Source: Gibbula magus
Taxonomy: Eukaryota; Mollusca; Gastropoda; Trochida; Trochidae
Direction: 5' to 3'
Length of the DNA: 64,000 bases
Assembly: GCA_936450465.1 (NCBI GenBank)
Contig: OW388305.1
Location: forward strand, 37,519,187-37,583,186
The position numbers were made by a program, and so were the translations under genes. The notes under the pieces are model-generated. The model made no database searches. It was not told where the DNA came from and saw only the letters and a list, made by a program, of their open reading frames with translations. Of this stretch, positions 20,648 to 32,938 are shown in pieces (the first letter of the stretch is position 1; each line of letters starts with the position of its first letter).

Positions 20648-21550
20648 AGATTGATTAGTGACACAAAATACCACAAATTTCGGAGCTATCCAATCCGATC
20701 ACAAATGGAAAGATAAGCTGACAAGTTGACAAGTCAGCTGTTGTTTATGGTCCGGTTTAGATTGCACAGGAATTACTTGAGGAGAGGCATGATTCTACAT
20801 CAGTGTTTCTGGAATTTCAATAAATGTTTAATGCCGCCGTTTCCCCACTTGTGGACGGCCGTTTATGGCTGAAAATATCCTGTTATTCTATTATAGTGGT
20901 GATATTGTTCGTTCATGCAACTCATCGACGAGATTTATCACTAATGTAATGGATGTTGCAGATCTTGTGAACCAAAGTAAACATTTGACTGATTAAATGT
21001 GAAAAGTAGTGCAAAAAATATTGTCGTTACAGAATCAAATGATTATATACGATTACGTGATATAACAGTTTTATGTTTTCAGTTAAAATGTTTTGCGAAA
21101 TCATGAAAGCCTGAAATGTGAAAATTTATGAAAGGAATATTTTTCTTCCTAAAAAAATATTAAGATCATACAATTTTACATAAAATAACAGCACTATACC
21201 CTTTTCATTAATAATATTCAATAAATCATGAAAAATTGAACATCCTATACGCCAAATTAGATTTGGATTTTACAGTTACATTCAAGCAAGAATATCTAAT
21301 ATCTAAAATATTGAAATATCCATTGAGATTTATAAAATATAATTTTATAAAATTCTTGTTGGAAAACAATTTCACTACTGCAAAGACCTCTCTTGCATAT
21401 ATAATCAATGAAAATGAAATAAAGAAATACAATTTTGATATTTTTGATAATTCAAGATAAACTTTTCAACACTTTCAACAACATCTTAAAATGAATTGTA
21501 CAAATACATATTGATAAAATCTCCTTGATTCAAAACTGATTACATTGTTC
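20648..21550. other. No gene seen
   Basis: AT-rich. The two 70-codon open frames on opposite strands at 21226-21460 overlap each other and show no domain. Confidence 0.4.
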
Positions 21551-21556
21551 ATATAC

Positions 21557-21771
21557 TCATCATCCTCAATATCCTTAACATCATCATCATCATCAACTAC
21601 AACATCATCATCATCATCATAACTACTATCAGCATCAGCTTCATCAGCATCATCAGCATCATCATCACCATAATCATGATCATCATCAACAACTACAACA
21701 AATAATCATTATCATCATCCTCATCATCACCAACAACAAAATCATTTTCAAAACAAATATCATCATCACCA

Positions 21772-21804
<33 letters not shown>

Positions 21805-21935
21805 TCATCATCAAAATCATCACAATCACCATCATAACCTCTATTAGCACCATTAACATCAACAACAACAACAACAACATCATCCTCATCAACACCACCA
21901 TCAACAGCACAATAAATTCACCACCATCAACATCT
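21557..21935. repeat. (ATC)n trinucleotide tract
   Basis: About 380 bases of catcat and caacaa triplets with interruptions. The minus-strand methionine-rich open frame across it is an artefact. Confidence 0.92.
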
Positions 21936-22005
21936 CCATTATTTTTCAAGTTAGACTACTGAGAAATTAGATCATAAAGGAGCAGAGAGTTCAATCTATC
22001 CCGTA

Positions 22006-22341
22006 ATGACGAGCAATTACTACCCTTACGACTGTCCGCAGACTGAAATGATTAAATGGATATTATTGGGCATATTAATACTGCCCCGTCAAGGTAAGGA
22101 CATGAATAAACACAAAATCAATTCAGGAAAAGCCATATATGCTGGAATATGTTTGGCGACCGAACGAAAACATATAATTACATTGAAAGGTTCACTGGGT
22201 TACACGCGACTGTTCAGACCACTGAGGGTAGTTTGTTGTCAGAGCTTTCCTATAGATATTACCTTCTTTGATCCCGGTAGTCTGTCTATATTTACAGCTA
22301 TCAAGTATGAGAAGAGAAGTGAAGCAAAAACAAGAGACTAA
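22006..22341 (+). CDS. Open frame of unknown status, 111 codons
   Basis: An ATG-initiated frame (MTSNYYPYDCPQ) with a hydrophobic stretch IKWILLGILILP at about residues 16-27 and cysteines at 49 and about 77-78. No family is recognised and no splice or promoter signal supports it. It may be a chance frame in unique DNA. Confidence 0.12.
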   Translation: MTSNYYPYDCPQTEMIKWILLGILILPRQGKDMNKHKINSGKAIYAGICLATERKHIITLKGSLGYTRLFRPLRVVCCQSFPIDITFFDPGSLSIFTAIKYEKRSEAKTRD

Positions 22342-22643
22342 GTGAAGCTCCCTGATGTACTCCAACTTTACACCAAGATGCTGAGATACAGATATTCGTC
22401 ATGATTCCACCAAAACAGCAAAATATATATTACTGACATACACCTTTAACCCACAAAAAGCACATATAGGAATCATTGTTTACATGTGTTATTTTCATTG
22501 GAGATGAAATTGCAAAAGGTATCTAACAGAAGATATTATAAAAAATAATTTATGGAGTTAATATTCTATTAACAGGATTGAGGTAATATGTTTTGTACTT
22601 CCTCATAGAGTCACTGTTGAAGTCATATTTCAATTGAAAGCAG

Positions 22644-22861
22644 CAACTTCCCTACACAAGGCATAACTCCCCCCAGTCTTTATCACTGGCTAATTTAAGC
22701 CTTTCAGTTTTCCTTTACTTTTCCATGCTAACATGGCATAGCATTACACCTGAAATGTATAGTGGGCTCCGATTCACTAGCACAGAAACATTATGGAAAT
22801 GTGGCAAGACTTAAATTAGCCAGTGATGGAGATTGGAACAAGTTATTCCTTGTAGAGGGAA
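22644..22861. mobile_element. MITE-F palindromic element, oldest copy
   Basis: The left arm caacttccctacacaaggc with ccagtctttatcactggct pairs with the right arm agccagtgatggagattgg ... ccttgtagagggaagt. It is the same design as 40621-40842 and 54323-54545 but more diverged. The flanks tgaaagcag and tgaaagtgt could be a decayed 9-bp duplication. Confidence 0.65.
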
Positions 22862-23180
22862 GTCATGAAAGTGTCAAAAACTTCAATTTAGATATAAAAT
22901 CCATGGTTTACATGTGAATCAACTTTCATGAAGCTATGTGTATTGAGATGCACCTACTTCCTCATAGAGTCACAGAAATTGAATACTTTAGGAGTGATTC
23001 AGTTACAAGAAAGGAGTTATAAGACAATTTGTATAAACTAAGAGGGTAGAAAAGGCAAAAGGTATCATCATAGTGATTTCTTTGGTCAATTTCACAACAT
23101 TTTAACAATTCATGTCAAAGTTATGATCGCAACAAGAACATGAAGGAAGGCGGATGAACAGACATGTTGACAGATATATG

Positions 23181-23400
23181 CCGGGGATGTAGCTCTGTTG
23201 GTAGAGTGTCCGCTCATCACCTGGAAGGTCGGGGTTTGATTCCCGGTCGCGTCATACCAACAGACGTTAAAAGATGGGAGTTGTTGCTTCCTTGCTTGGC
23301 ACTCAGCATTATAAGGATAGAACAACGCTTGAATTGGCGCTGCACTGTGCCTGCCGGGTGCCAAAGGCACACAAAAAATTGTAATGAGGATAATAAAGTA
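23181..23400 (+). mobile_element. SINE-B copy with tRNA-like head
   Basis: The head ccggggatgtagctctgttg (A box) continues to ggggtttgattccc (B box) at 23181-23257. Then come a body with acgttaaaagatgggagttg, ttgcttccttgcttggc and ctcagcattataaggataga, and a tail with repeated taatgaggataata. The body is shared with 30009-30228. It is a SINE rather than a tRNA gene, because no acceptor stem closes the head. Confidence 0.82.
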
Positions 23401-25745
23401 TTATATTATCGTTATTTATATATATACTCCAACTACATCATAAACGGGTACAAGTATCATGTGTGAGCAGACTTTTGGGATGTGATTTAAAAACTATGCC
23501 AACACATGACAAGCAAAAAATTTATTTAAAGAGTTTTGTGTTTCACAAGCATATTTCTAACTCACCCAAAGTCACAGTGACAGAGCAAACATCAATCAGA
23601 ATGTGAATATGAAGTCATAATTTTGTAATAATGCTTCTAGACAATCAGGCACATGCAAGGTGACAGTAATCTTAGGTTGTTTAATTTACTTTTAAATTAG
23701 TTGATTTTAATTCCATTAATCCTTTTGAAAATAATTTATATTTTCATTTATTTTTAACATTAAAAATTTATTCCTTAGATTTATATAAAAAGACATTCTA
23801 AGCATTGTTGTTTATATCTCCACTCTCAGCAGGACGCATTACATAAACATGCCAAAATGTCTGATAAACAATTGTTAAAAAAAAAATTTTTGTTTGACTT
23901 TGTCAGATGTTTCCATGCAACATGTTAAGCTATAATCAATTATGAAATTTCCAATGTGTTGGCATGCCTCGAACAATTAAATCTTCCTTTACTTAATGCT
24001 GCATCAGCATAAATAGCCTCAGTTCATGGTGATAACAATAAACACTATACAATAGTAAACAAAAGCGTCTATAATTGTCAATAATTTACATTAATGACAT
24101 TTAGACTCTCGTCGGTTATGAAATATTATAGCTGATATATGTGGTAAGTACAGGCGTGCATGATCATCATGATTGAATCTTCATGTTTAGTCGTTCGTAT
24201 ACATGCATTGATAAACCATATAATGCTTAGGAAATGTGCATGCAAGGAATAATAGAACAGCATCTGAACTGTGCTATTCATGAACAATAGTCATTGGTTC
24301 TGTAGCTCATTAGGCTTTAAATTATACATTATACAAGATTGAAAATGTTGACTTTCTAGAATTGTCTAGAAATTGGAGGATAAATGAATCAACAATTTGA
24401 TATTAATATTATTATTATTAATAAAATTTCATATTAATATCTTGTTATATTACATGCATATTGTCATTGAAAACAATTCAATGTCTGCACTGATTATACT
24501 ATAGCGTTTATTGTACTAAGAGGCACGTGGCCTTACAGTATTGGAAATAACAGGTTGAATCAACAATTCATAATCCATTTAAACCAAGAAGCCATTGGCT
24601 CTGTAGCTCATCCGACTTAAAAAAGTACAGTTTAAAAGGTTTATTTTTCTAAAAGTAGTCATAAGAGGATAAATTTATAATTTTACTCACAAGATTTCAG
24701 CTATGTTGGTCTGTCAGTCAGCCTTATTAATTAAGGGTCAGAGGTCACCAAACCTACAATTTTCAATTCACATTGGCCAAGAAGTTTGTACGCAAGATTT
24801 CAACTTTCAAGCTTTTGGTTCCAGACAAGAAGATGGACACCCTACAATTTCCTATCACAAAGGATCATCCAAAGGATTTCCTAAAGGATTTACAAAGGAT
24901 CAAAGAATATGGCGGCTGTAAGTTATTATTCCCCATTTTCTACACAAAGTTTGAGACATATTTTAGATTTTATAATGCTTCGTTCACTTCCAGCAAAGAG
25001 TTTCCAAATTATAGATACACTATAATGATTCTACAGCAAAAGTTGAATATTTTTTCTTTTTACTTTAATTGAAAATAGTAATTTTGCTATTTAAACTAGC
25101 ATTCTGTTCAAATTGAAAACTTTGATAAAAATCTACACCTTTCTATGTAATTTTAAGTTAAGATTTTCTGTTTTCCAAAATTTGGATTTATTCAAAACAC
25201 TAATGATTATGTTTGCTTTCTTTTTTGTCTATTTACTGTTTTACAAAATTTGCTTTGAAAATTGAGAAGTTTTCAAATATTCTGAAACCATGCATATATA
25301 AAAAAATTGGATGTTGTCAAGTTGGAAAATAAAAACTTTGTTGTATAAACAAAACAAGCAAATTTTATTGTGAAAAACCTTGAATCCCTTTATCTATATA
25401 CAGTGATATCTCTATCATCTATCACTAGACCTTGTGCCTTCAATCCAATATTTTCCCCTCTCTTCTAGAGTTACAAGAATATGTTCTATGCATTCAACTT
25501 TATATAGAGGGGTACTGAATGTAACACAGCTTACCTAGCATTTATATCTGCCTTTGTTGACGAGGTCTTGGTAGCTGAATGGTCACACTTTTGGGATATT
25601 CAGTGCTGACAATAGGTGCCTTAATCTGAGGGGGAGGGTTTAAATTCTGCAATGGATTTATCCCGGATATGTATTTGTACTTTTGATTGGTTGGTTTGAT
25701 TCCAAATGTAACCATGTTACACATGTACACAATCTAGATGGTATT
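23401..25745. other. No gene; short dispersed motif
   Basis: AT-rich. The motif cattggttctgtagctcatt at 24292 recurs as cattggctctgtagctcatc at 24592 and as aatggctctgtagctcatca at 31303, so it belongs to some weak repeat. Overlapping 72- and 99-codon open frames at 24703-25072 have no recognised domain. Confidence 0.4.
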
Positions 25746-25746
25746 A

Positions 25747-26327
25747 GTTCTAATTCTAGAGGTGAGGTGTGCTTTAAAGGGGCAGTAGCACGTTTTTTCG
25801 CTGAAATAAGTTGATGAAATGTATTTGAAAAATAATGTCACCAATAGTAAAACACCCTTCTCTCTTAAAAAAATCAAGTTAAAAAATGAGTGTACATTGT
25901 TCTGTAAATCCATGGGAATCGTTTTTGTCATTCGAAATAATAAAATGTGAACACAATAAAATGGCCGCCATGCAATTTTGCTTTATGCGCAATTATAAAT
26001 ATTACCACTATGGATAAATGGTTTGTTTAATAAGATGCTTTACTGTCTAAAGTAAATATAAATGACATAAACTATAATTAAAAATCGGAAAATTGAAAAA
26101 ATAAAATTTGCAAAAAACGTGCTACTGCCCCTTTAAAAAGTATTTCACTCATATCGTGGCTGCTAGTATTATGGCAGGGAGAAAGCCCGCAACGCCATGT
26201 GGCTATGCATTGCGGTGAAACCTGTGAGCATCGGTTGGAACTAGCGAACCATGGGTGGTACTTCTCTGAAATTCAGTGTAGCATTGCACCCAAACCTTAC
26301 TGCGTGTAGAACAGTTCTAATTCTAGA
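25747..26327 (-). mobile_element. SINE-A with target duplication, split by MITE-T1
   Basis: gttctaattctaga at 25747-25760 is repeated at 26314-26327, a 14-bp direct repeat that brackets the SINE. About 5 of these bases could also be SINE sequence. The tail piece ggtgaggtgtgcttt (25761-25775) is separated from agtatttcactcatat (26139 on) by a complete MITE-T1. The tRNA-like head is missing, as in a 5'-truncated retroposed copy. Confidence 0.85.
25774..26136 (+). mobile_element. MITE-T1, complete copy with TTAA flanks
   Basis: Terminal inverted repeats aggggcagtagcacgtttttt (from 25778) and aaaaacgtgctactgcccct (to 26132) are flanked by TTAA at 25774-25777 and 26133-26136. TTAA duplication is known for piggyBac and Kolobok transposons. 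An AGGG start is closer to the Kolobok type, but that assignment is inference. No transposase frame is present. Confidence 0.85.
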
Positions 26328-26429
26328 TGTTCATCCGTTCAATAGTTAAATTAGGTATTAAAGGTGCATCCACTGTGTTTCATAAAATTATATTAGGCTT
26401 TAATACGTTCCGACTCATCATATGTGCTG

Positions 26430-26800
26430 TTTACAGTACAAATAAATTCACTCAGCTTGCATATTCATCCCCAATTGCCAAATATATCATAATTACTTGT
26501 TTCCAAATAAAATTGAGTAACATCATTATGCATGTGCAGAAACTGAAAATGCATGTCCTATTTACATGCACAGTAGTTATATGACCGATTATATATGATC
26601 AATCCAAATTTATCATTTTTTCTGTTGTAAATAAGATTCCAAAATTACGTTTGACTCATTGGCGAGCTTCAATCGCGATGCATTGTCCAGTTTTCAATCA
26701 GAAATCACTACTTTTACCTTCATATCATCAATATACTAAGTCAACTATCATCAAAATGGTAGTTTTCGGTAACAGTCGGTACTTCTCGATGAAGTAAACC
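26430..26800. repeat. Dispersed repeat, pair with 38040-38345
   Basis: Shared blocks in the same order: cttgcatattcat, attgccaaatat, attacttgtttccaa, ccaaaattacgtttgac and catcaaaatggtaattttc. The copy at 38040 leads directly into MITE-T1-like sequence at 38362, so the unit may be a larger relative of that family. Confidence 0.65.
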
Positions 26801-27520
26801 CATTTATAACGTTTGGAATATGTGACCCCAAACAACACAATGGATGTACCTTAATTTATTTAATCAGAGGTGGACACAGAGGGGAAAGCATTTTGGAGTT
26901 AAAAAGCTAAAAGCTGTATCCGCCCCTGTTAATTCAGCTTGAAAAGGGTTAAAATCTCTCCAAGGCTTGTCTCTTGCAAATCATTAATCAGCATATTTCT
27001 TGGATGACCTTCATAAGAACAATATTTCAGATAAAAGAAAGATTTAACTCTAAGCTAAATTAAATGAAAACACAGAGCTGACATTCCAGCAAAAGTTGTG
27101 GGAAATGCAAAAAGTTTTAAGATTATAGATCTGTATTAAATAATTTAATTACACTCGAAAAGAAATACTGTACATCACTGTCTTAAATTCCTCAAGATTC
27201 AATTAAAATGTTTTTAGGTTTGGGCTTTTCTCCAAGAAAATGACAGATGCCAAATTTGCAGAAAATCTGCAAATTGAAGTTCTGAATTTTTTCAACTATA
27301 TTTACACATAGTCCCGAAGGAGTTGTCTCCCTTGGATCAATCTCCGTTGGATCCAACCAGCGTCTCTTCACTTAACTGTGTTGACTTGCTGTTGTCTGTC
27401 ACTGAAATTAAGCCCCTCTGTTACAGTAGGTGAGGGGTTAAACAGAGACCTTTAATTCCTCAACAAACTGTCACCCAAATAGTTAGAATGGTCAAATGCA
27501 TTGAAGCAAGCTCAAGAAGA
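26801..27520. other. No gene seen
   Basis: Nothing beyond AT-rich unique sequence with a slightly GC-richer block at 27310-27440. Confidence 0.4.
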
Positions 27521-27803
27521 GATGATTGGGAGTTTAACACCGCTTTCAAGAGTATTTCACTTCTATCATGACTGCTAGTATTATTACAGGGAGAAAGCCC
27601 ATATCACCTATGCGGCTATGCATTGCAATAAAACCTGCAAACATGGTATAACTGCACTGAAATTCAGTGTAGCATTACAGCCATCCTTATTGCATATAGA
27701 ACAGTTCTCTACGGCAGACAAAGTTGACGAGTCGCTAGCGGGATTTGAACTCCAGACATCTTGATCAGAAGCTGAATGCACTAACCACTGTGCTATCCAA
27801 TTC
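27521..27803 (-). mobile_element. SINE-A copy, nearly complete, decayed
   Basis: Runs from ccgctttcaagagtatttc to the head cactaaccactgtgctatcc. It has several CpG-to-TpG changes (gcattgcaataaaacc) and lacks the catggctggaactagcg segment. Confidence 0.8.
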
Positions 27804-28272
27804 ATTGAACGGATTCCTTTAGCAGCAATCAGGGAAGGACTAAAAGATTAAACACATCAATCTGACATTTAAGCTTTAAAAGTTTTTGATTTTAACGATG
27901 AAAGCTAAACAACTGCATTTTTTGTATTCAGACCACATGATTGCGATTTGTAATAAAGGTAAGTGTCCTTACTGACATGTCACAAGCTAAACAAAACCAT
28001 TTTGTTTTTTTGTTCAAACTTTGCAATCATGAAGAAGCTTTCTTTAGTTTTAAAGACTGTTCTACAACTTCATTGCAACTTCCTTCTATCCTCATATAAA
28101 CCTAGGTTTCTTTTTGCATCAATTTTCTACCATTCAAAAGTTAATTAACATTTCCTTTTATCTAAATATCCATTCCACTTTCAAATCCACCAATTTTTTT
28201 AGCGATCTGCAGAAAGCAAAGAGGAACAGAGTAACAGAGTTTAAACCTAGAAAAGGGAGCAGATAACTCCAG

Positions 28273-28489
28273 AGTGGTGGATCAAGAGCGAGGGGGGGGG
28301 GGGGGGGGGGGGTTCGGGTGGTTTGAACAACTCACCATTTTGTTGGACCTCAAACGTAAAGCTGCTTACACACCTTGAAATTTCTTGAAGTTCTGGATCC
28401 CCCTTTCAAAAGTTTTTTTGCATGGGTGGGAATAATGACCCCAAAAGTCCCCTCCCCCCCCTTTCAAATTTCCTTCATCCACTGCTGAA
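28273..28489. mobile_element. MITE-G copy with G and C tracts
   Basis: The left end agtggtggatcaagag leads into a run of about 22 G. The right end cccctcccccccctttcaaa leads to ttcatccactgct, giving imperfect inverted ends of cagtgg.ggat type. The cagtgg start resembles hAT transposon ends, but no 8-bp duplication is certain. Confidence 0.6.
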
Positions 28490-30008
28490 TTAATGCGGCA
28501 CATTATTTCACAAGATAAGCGTACATCAAACTCACTGCACTAGCCAGTTACACACACGACTATGATTTATTGTGACATGCTCCGGAAAGCAGTCAGTGCT
28601 TTTCATGCTGCACAATAAACTCTTTATAGACAGGCCTTCATTCATAAACTCTGCAGGGTTATGTTCATTCAGTGGTTTAAATGGAGCAAAACATGTTGCT
28701 CAAATGTAAAGGTTGCTTTTTACGTTTATTTTTTGTGTGTTTTGTTGTTTATGACAGCTGAATGTGTTTAGTTCAGAAACATGGTGAATTTAGAAATTTA
28801 GAAACTTTTTTAAAGTGCAAATATGTTGTTGTGTGGAAAATAAAAGATAAATGAGACATATATTCCTATTTTAGTTAAAGTGAAGTTAACTTGAGAGCAT
28901 TTGCCACCTGTAGCCACTGAAGGGAATCAACAAACGAAAGTGAAATTTTCTGTCATATATTTTCTCGAACTCCATGGTTCCGTTTCCTTTAGTGTCCCCT
29001 TACAGCCCTTCCCATCCTCCAAACTCCACTCCTCTCCTCCTCAGAACAGAAATTCCACTTCATATAATAGATTGTTTCTTTACCAAAAACATTAAATTAC
29101 ATTTTACATTTTCTTCTATGGGAACACAGCCCAAGGGGAGTAACTCTTGCAGTGATATCGCAGAAATAGAAGAAACTTCATTTGTTGGAATATATTTGAT
29201 ATTAACAAACTTATGTAATTTGAGAATGAGAAACAATTTAAAAAAGGTTTTATTAGAGATTATTAGTGAACATTAATAATCACATGAAATGACATAAACT
29301 TAATTCTTACCATACATATTTTGTTTTAAGATGTCATGTTATCAAAAGAAATGCACTTTTATTTATTTTATCAATTTATTCTATAAACCAAATTTTTTAA
29401 TTCAAAATAATTCTAAAAACACAAATCTTTATTTGATGAACAAACTAAATATTGTTTCAATATTTATCATTCAACCTGAAACCAACATAACTTATTCCCA
29501 GAAAATTCCTCTTAACACTGACCCTGCTGCGGGCAACATAAGTCACCCAACAAATCTATACTGGCAAGTAATAATCCAATAGTCTGAGAGGTGGGTACAA
29601 TGACCACAATTCCTTATATAACGCTGTTATGATGATATCACTTAATCTCTAATATACACAATCCTATACCCAAATCAGCTCAGAAGAGGTGATGCAGAAA
29701 ATCGTGGTAAATACCTTGATACGAGAGTATTATCTACATTACATGGTGCTATATAGTGTGGAATATGCTTGACAAGTTTATACCGATCAATGTATTCACT
29801 ATTATAGTATTTACTGCCCAGACATATCATTCTGCTAACTGGGCCAATAGGAAGATCTCAGCCAATATAGGAAGATTTGGGCCAAAATATGAAGAACTGG
29901 GCTGATATATATAAATAATAGACTGCTGTAAAATGACCGAATCAGCAACTTTATATAAAGTGTTATGTATTCTTTTCATGTTTTTTAAAGTGTGAGAGTC
30001 AATCAATA
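28490..30008. other. No gene seen
   Basis: AT-rich DNA with a C-rich patch at 28975-29050. Open frames at 28901-29276 overlap in two phases and show no domain. Confidence 0.4.
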
Positions 30009-30228
30009 GTTAATAGCTCAGTTGGTATAGCGTTCGCTCATCACCGTAGGTCCGGGTTTGATCTCTTATCTGCGTCATACCAAAATACATTAAAAGATGG
30101 GAGTTGTTGCTTTCTTGCTTGGTGCTCAGCATTATAAGGATAGAACAAAGCTTGAACTGGCGTTGTGGCTGCCGGGTGCCAATGGCACAAAAAGAATTTC
30201 AAAATTTACATTGTAATGAGGAAAATAA
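30009..30228 (+). mobile_element. SINE-B copy, decayed head
   Basis: The tRNA-like head is taatagctcagttggtatag (A box) and gggtttgatctc (B box). The body matches 23270-23400: attaaaagatgggagttg, ctcagcattataaggatag, ggctgccgggtgcc. It ends ttgtaatgaggaaaataat. Confidence 0.8.
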
Positions 30229-30644
30229 TGCGTGTTACTATTAATTTGACTGCCTATACTCTTGTCCTTATTGTTTTGTAATGTATACTCGACGGGCCTG
30301 TAACATGAAATGTAAAATTAATTCACCCTATAATCAATAATTTGATCTTTGATTTTTATCCTTATCGTGGCATGAGATGTGTTAATAATACAACAAACCT
30401 AAGGTTAAATAGGTTAAACAGACCATGACAAAAAATTTAAAACTTAGCATGCGACAATTCACAAAGCTTTAAACTAGACGTCACCAACATACGCTTTGAC
30501 CCCTACTTACACTTTGACCTCAATAGACGACCCTTGTATCAACTGGGCTGGTCAAGGGGCCACTTTAAGTCCATTGATAGAGATTAGGTCCCCTAATTTC
30601 AGGGGAGTTGAATGACAGCGATGTTCATTGCGACCTGTTGCTTG

Positions 30645-31165
30645 TTTACACTCAACTCAGAACAGGTACTTGTGTTGGATATGGCGTAATGTTAAGATAC
30701 CGGCCGCATTCACCAGTTTATACTAAATTTACCTGTCTGGGAATGCGGAATGTGTTTTATGTCACACAGAGTGTAACGTGTCCTCTCTTTAGTGGAGATT
30801 TATTTTCAAAGAAAGAGTATTTGAAAGCCATGAAATTGTTGTTGTGAGTTTGGAATACATTGCGTGTGAAGAACGTAACATTTAATTGACACTGTGAGTG
30901 TTTATACCTACATTATAAACTTACAGGTTTAATAAATATTAATATTTATATTGGTTTATAGATTAATGTTTTTATAACTATTGATTATTTATGAATTTGA
31001 TAACCTTGAAATCTGTGGTTTAGTTTCATTCAGAACAGGTGCTTTGATGGCAATATGTAATGTTAAGCATTCACCTGTTTACACTAAATTTACCTGTCTG
31101 CATGGGATATGTTATAAATCACAAAATGTAATGTGACGTCTGAAACTGGGATTTAGAAGAAAGAA
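30645..31165. repeat. Diverged direct duplication, about 370 bp apart
   Basis: Blocks cagaacaggt, gtaatgttaag, attcacc.gttta.actaaatt, acctgtctg and gtaacgtg/gtaatgtg occur in order at about 30658-30785 and 31028-31140. The 79-codon open frame at 30608-30847 runs across the first unit and has no recognised domain. Confidence 0.6.
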
Positions 31166-31845
31166 AATCTATGTTTTATACGCTGAATTAATGTTTTGAG
31201 TTTCGAGAGATATTTTATGAAAGCAAGTTGGTTGAGGATATAGGACTCACTGCATTATTTTAATGCAATCATAAGGAAAATGTAAGATAAAAATAGAGCC
31301 AATGGCTCTGTAGCTCATCAGGTTTCACTTTAGTAAGATACAAACTTAGTTTTGAAAATTTATATATATCATTAAAGCAATTTTTATCAGATATATAGAA
31401 TCAATTCTCTTATTTTAAAAATTGTTCCAACTTTTCTTGTTACTGGTCATTATATAGACAGATACTTGATTTTTTAAGATTCAAGGTTTATTGAATGTAA
31501 CTTACAAATTTAAAAGTAGAGGAGATAAATACATATTTTTCTTATACAGTATCAATATAAACAACAAAATATATATGTCTCTTTAAGTAGCACCCAATTT
31601 ATTCAGATATGGTAAAAAGTAAATCAGAAAAAATTCCTTCAAACAAACAAACCGACTGGTGATAATATGTGACACATAATGCAACACAGCAACTACAGAT
31701 GATAACACTGTACTTATTGAGTGACATTATCATGTTATAACAACATGAGTTCACTGATAGAAGTGCAGTTACATCAACACATTCAAGAACATGGAACATC
31801 ATTGTAACATAAATTATATCCTGTGTAACTTTACAATGTTAAACA
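31166..31845. other. No gene seen
   Basis: AT-rich DNA with one copy of the catcaggtttcactttag-associated motif at 31300. Confidence 0.4.
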
Positions 31846-31884
31846 AAGTTGAGCTAAAGAGTAACAAGCAGACAGAGTCGGCCA

Positions 31885-32128
31885 TATCCCCCACCATGTA
31901 GGAATTTTGAATATATTTATGCATTTTGAATATATAATGCATTTATTTCTATATAGAAAAAGGCACATCTAGACTACTTGGTTGATACCTGTACAAAGTT
32001 TCAGCAAAATATATTGAATAGTTTTTAAGTTTGAGGCTGGAATGGAATAGCCCGGACGCACAGACGGACAGACAGACAGACGGAGCTCATTTTTATATCC
32101 CCCGCCAACTTCGTTGTGGCGGGGGATA
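31885..32128. mobile_element. Putative small element ending in a CCCCCGCCA hairpin
   Basis: The segment begins near atatcccccaccatgtagg and ends in the perfect 12-bp stem tatcccccgcca / tggcgggggata (32096-32128). A gacggacagacagacagac run comes just before. The paired outer atatccccc motifs suggest a complete unit of about 245 bp. The family and mechanism are unknown. Confidence 0.5.
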
Positions 32129-32393
32129 ATTAATTGAATAACAGTATTGTGAGTATATCCACCATTTTCATATAATTTAAGTTATAAATACATGGATAAA
32201 TGCACTTCAAAACTATGTACATATATTACTTTTTGTAAATGGCTGTTTACATACAAATACATTTTGCTCCTCCAAACAATAACAATCTTTAAACAATTCA
32301 ACTTATATGCATCATCAGACAAAAGGAAGTGTATAAATGAAATAGTGGGCCTATTTTGGAGAAAACTGTCATATCTGACAATCACAAAGATCA

Positions 32394-32690
32394 AGGTGAG
32401 GTGAGGTGAGTTGGGGTTTAACGCCGCTTTCAAGATAATTTCACTTATATCACAGCTGCTAGTATTATGGCAGGAAGAAGGCCCGCAACGCCATGTGGCT
32501 ATGCATTAGATAGAACTAGCGAACCATGGGTGGTACAAGGCTGAAATTCAGTGTAGCATTGCATCCAAACCTTACTGCGTGTAGAACAGTTCAACTACAG
32601 ACATGGTTGCCATGTCCCTGGCAGAATTCGAACTCCAGACCCCTTGATCCAAACCTGAACGTGCTAACCACTGTGCAATCTCCCCCCTCC
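32394..32690 (-). mobile_element. SINE-A copy, nearly full length
   Basis: The tail aaggtgaggtgaggtgag at 32394 and the tRNA-like head gtgctaaccactgtgcaatc at 32665-32686 frame the element. A short internal deletion removes the gcggtgaaacctgcgagc block. A C-rich run follows at 32690-32715. Confidence 0.85.
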
Positions 32691-32761
32691 CCCCCCCCCA
32701 CCCCCCCTCCCCTCATACTTCAAACTCAGCTCCTGTTGAATAGAGGTGACAGGCTGAGGAA

Positions 32762-32938
32762 AAACATCTCACTTGAAAATACACTCAAACTCGAATATCA
32801 CACTTTGAACAAATTGTCAGTTCTGCTTCTGGTGTATGGAGAGGAGAGGGTTAAAGTGAAACATCTCACTTGAAAATACACTCAAACTCGAATATCACAC
32901 TTTGAACAAATTGTCAGTCCTGCTTCTGGTGTATGGAG
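32762..32938. repeat. 97-bp tandem duplication
   Basis: Two nearly identical units start aaacatctcacttgaaaat at 32762 and 32859 and end tctggtgtatgga. About two differences exist, so the duplication is recent. Confidence 0.9.

Noticed and set aside
21686..21949. Methionine-rich membrane-like protein on the minus strand
   Set aside because: Direct translation of the (ATC)n tract.
23181..23257. A functional tRNA gene
   Set aside because: A and B boxes are present but no acceptor stem closes, and the adjoining body is repeated at 30009, so it is a SINE head.
31505..31595. Telomere-like or centromeric repeat
   Set aside because: No TTAGGG arrays or long satellite of that kind anywhere in the window.
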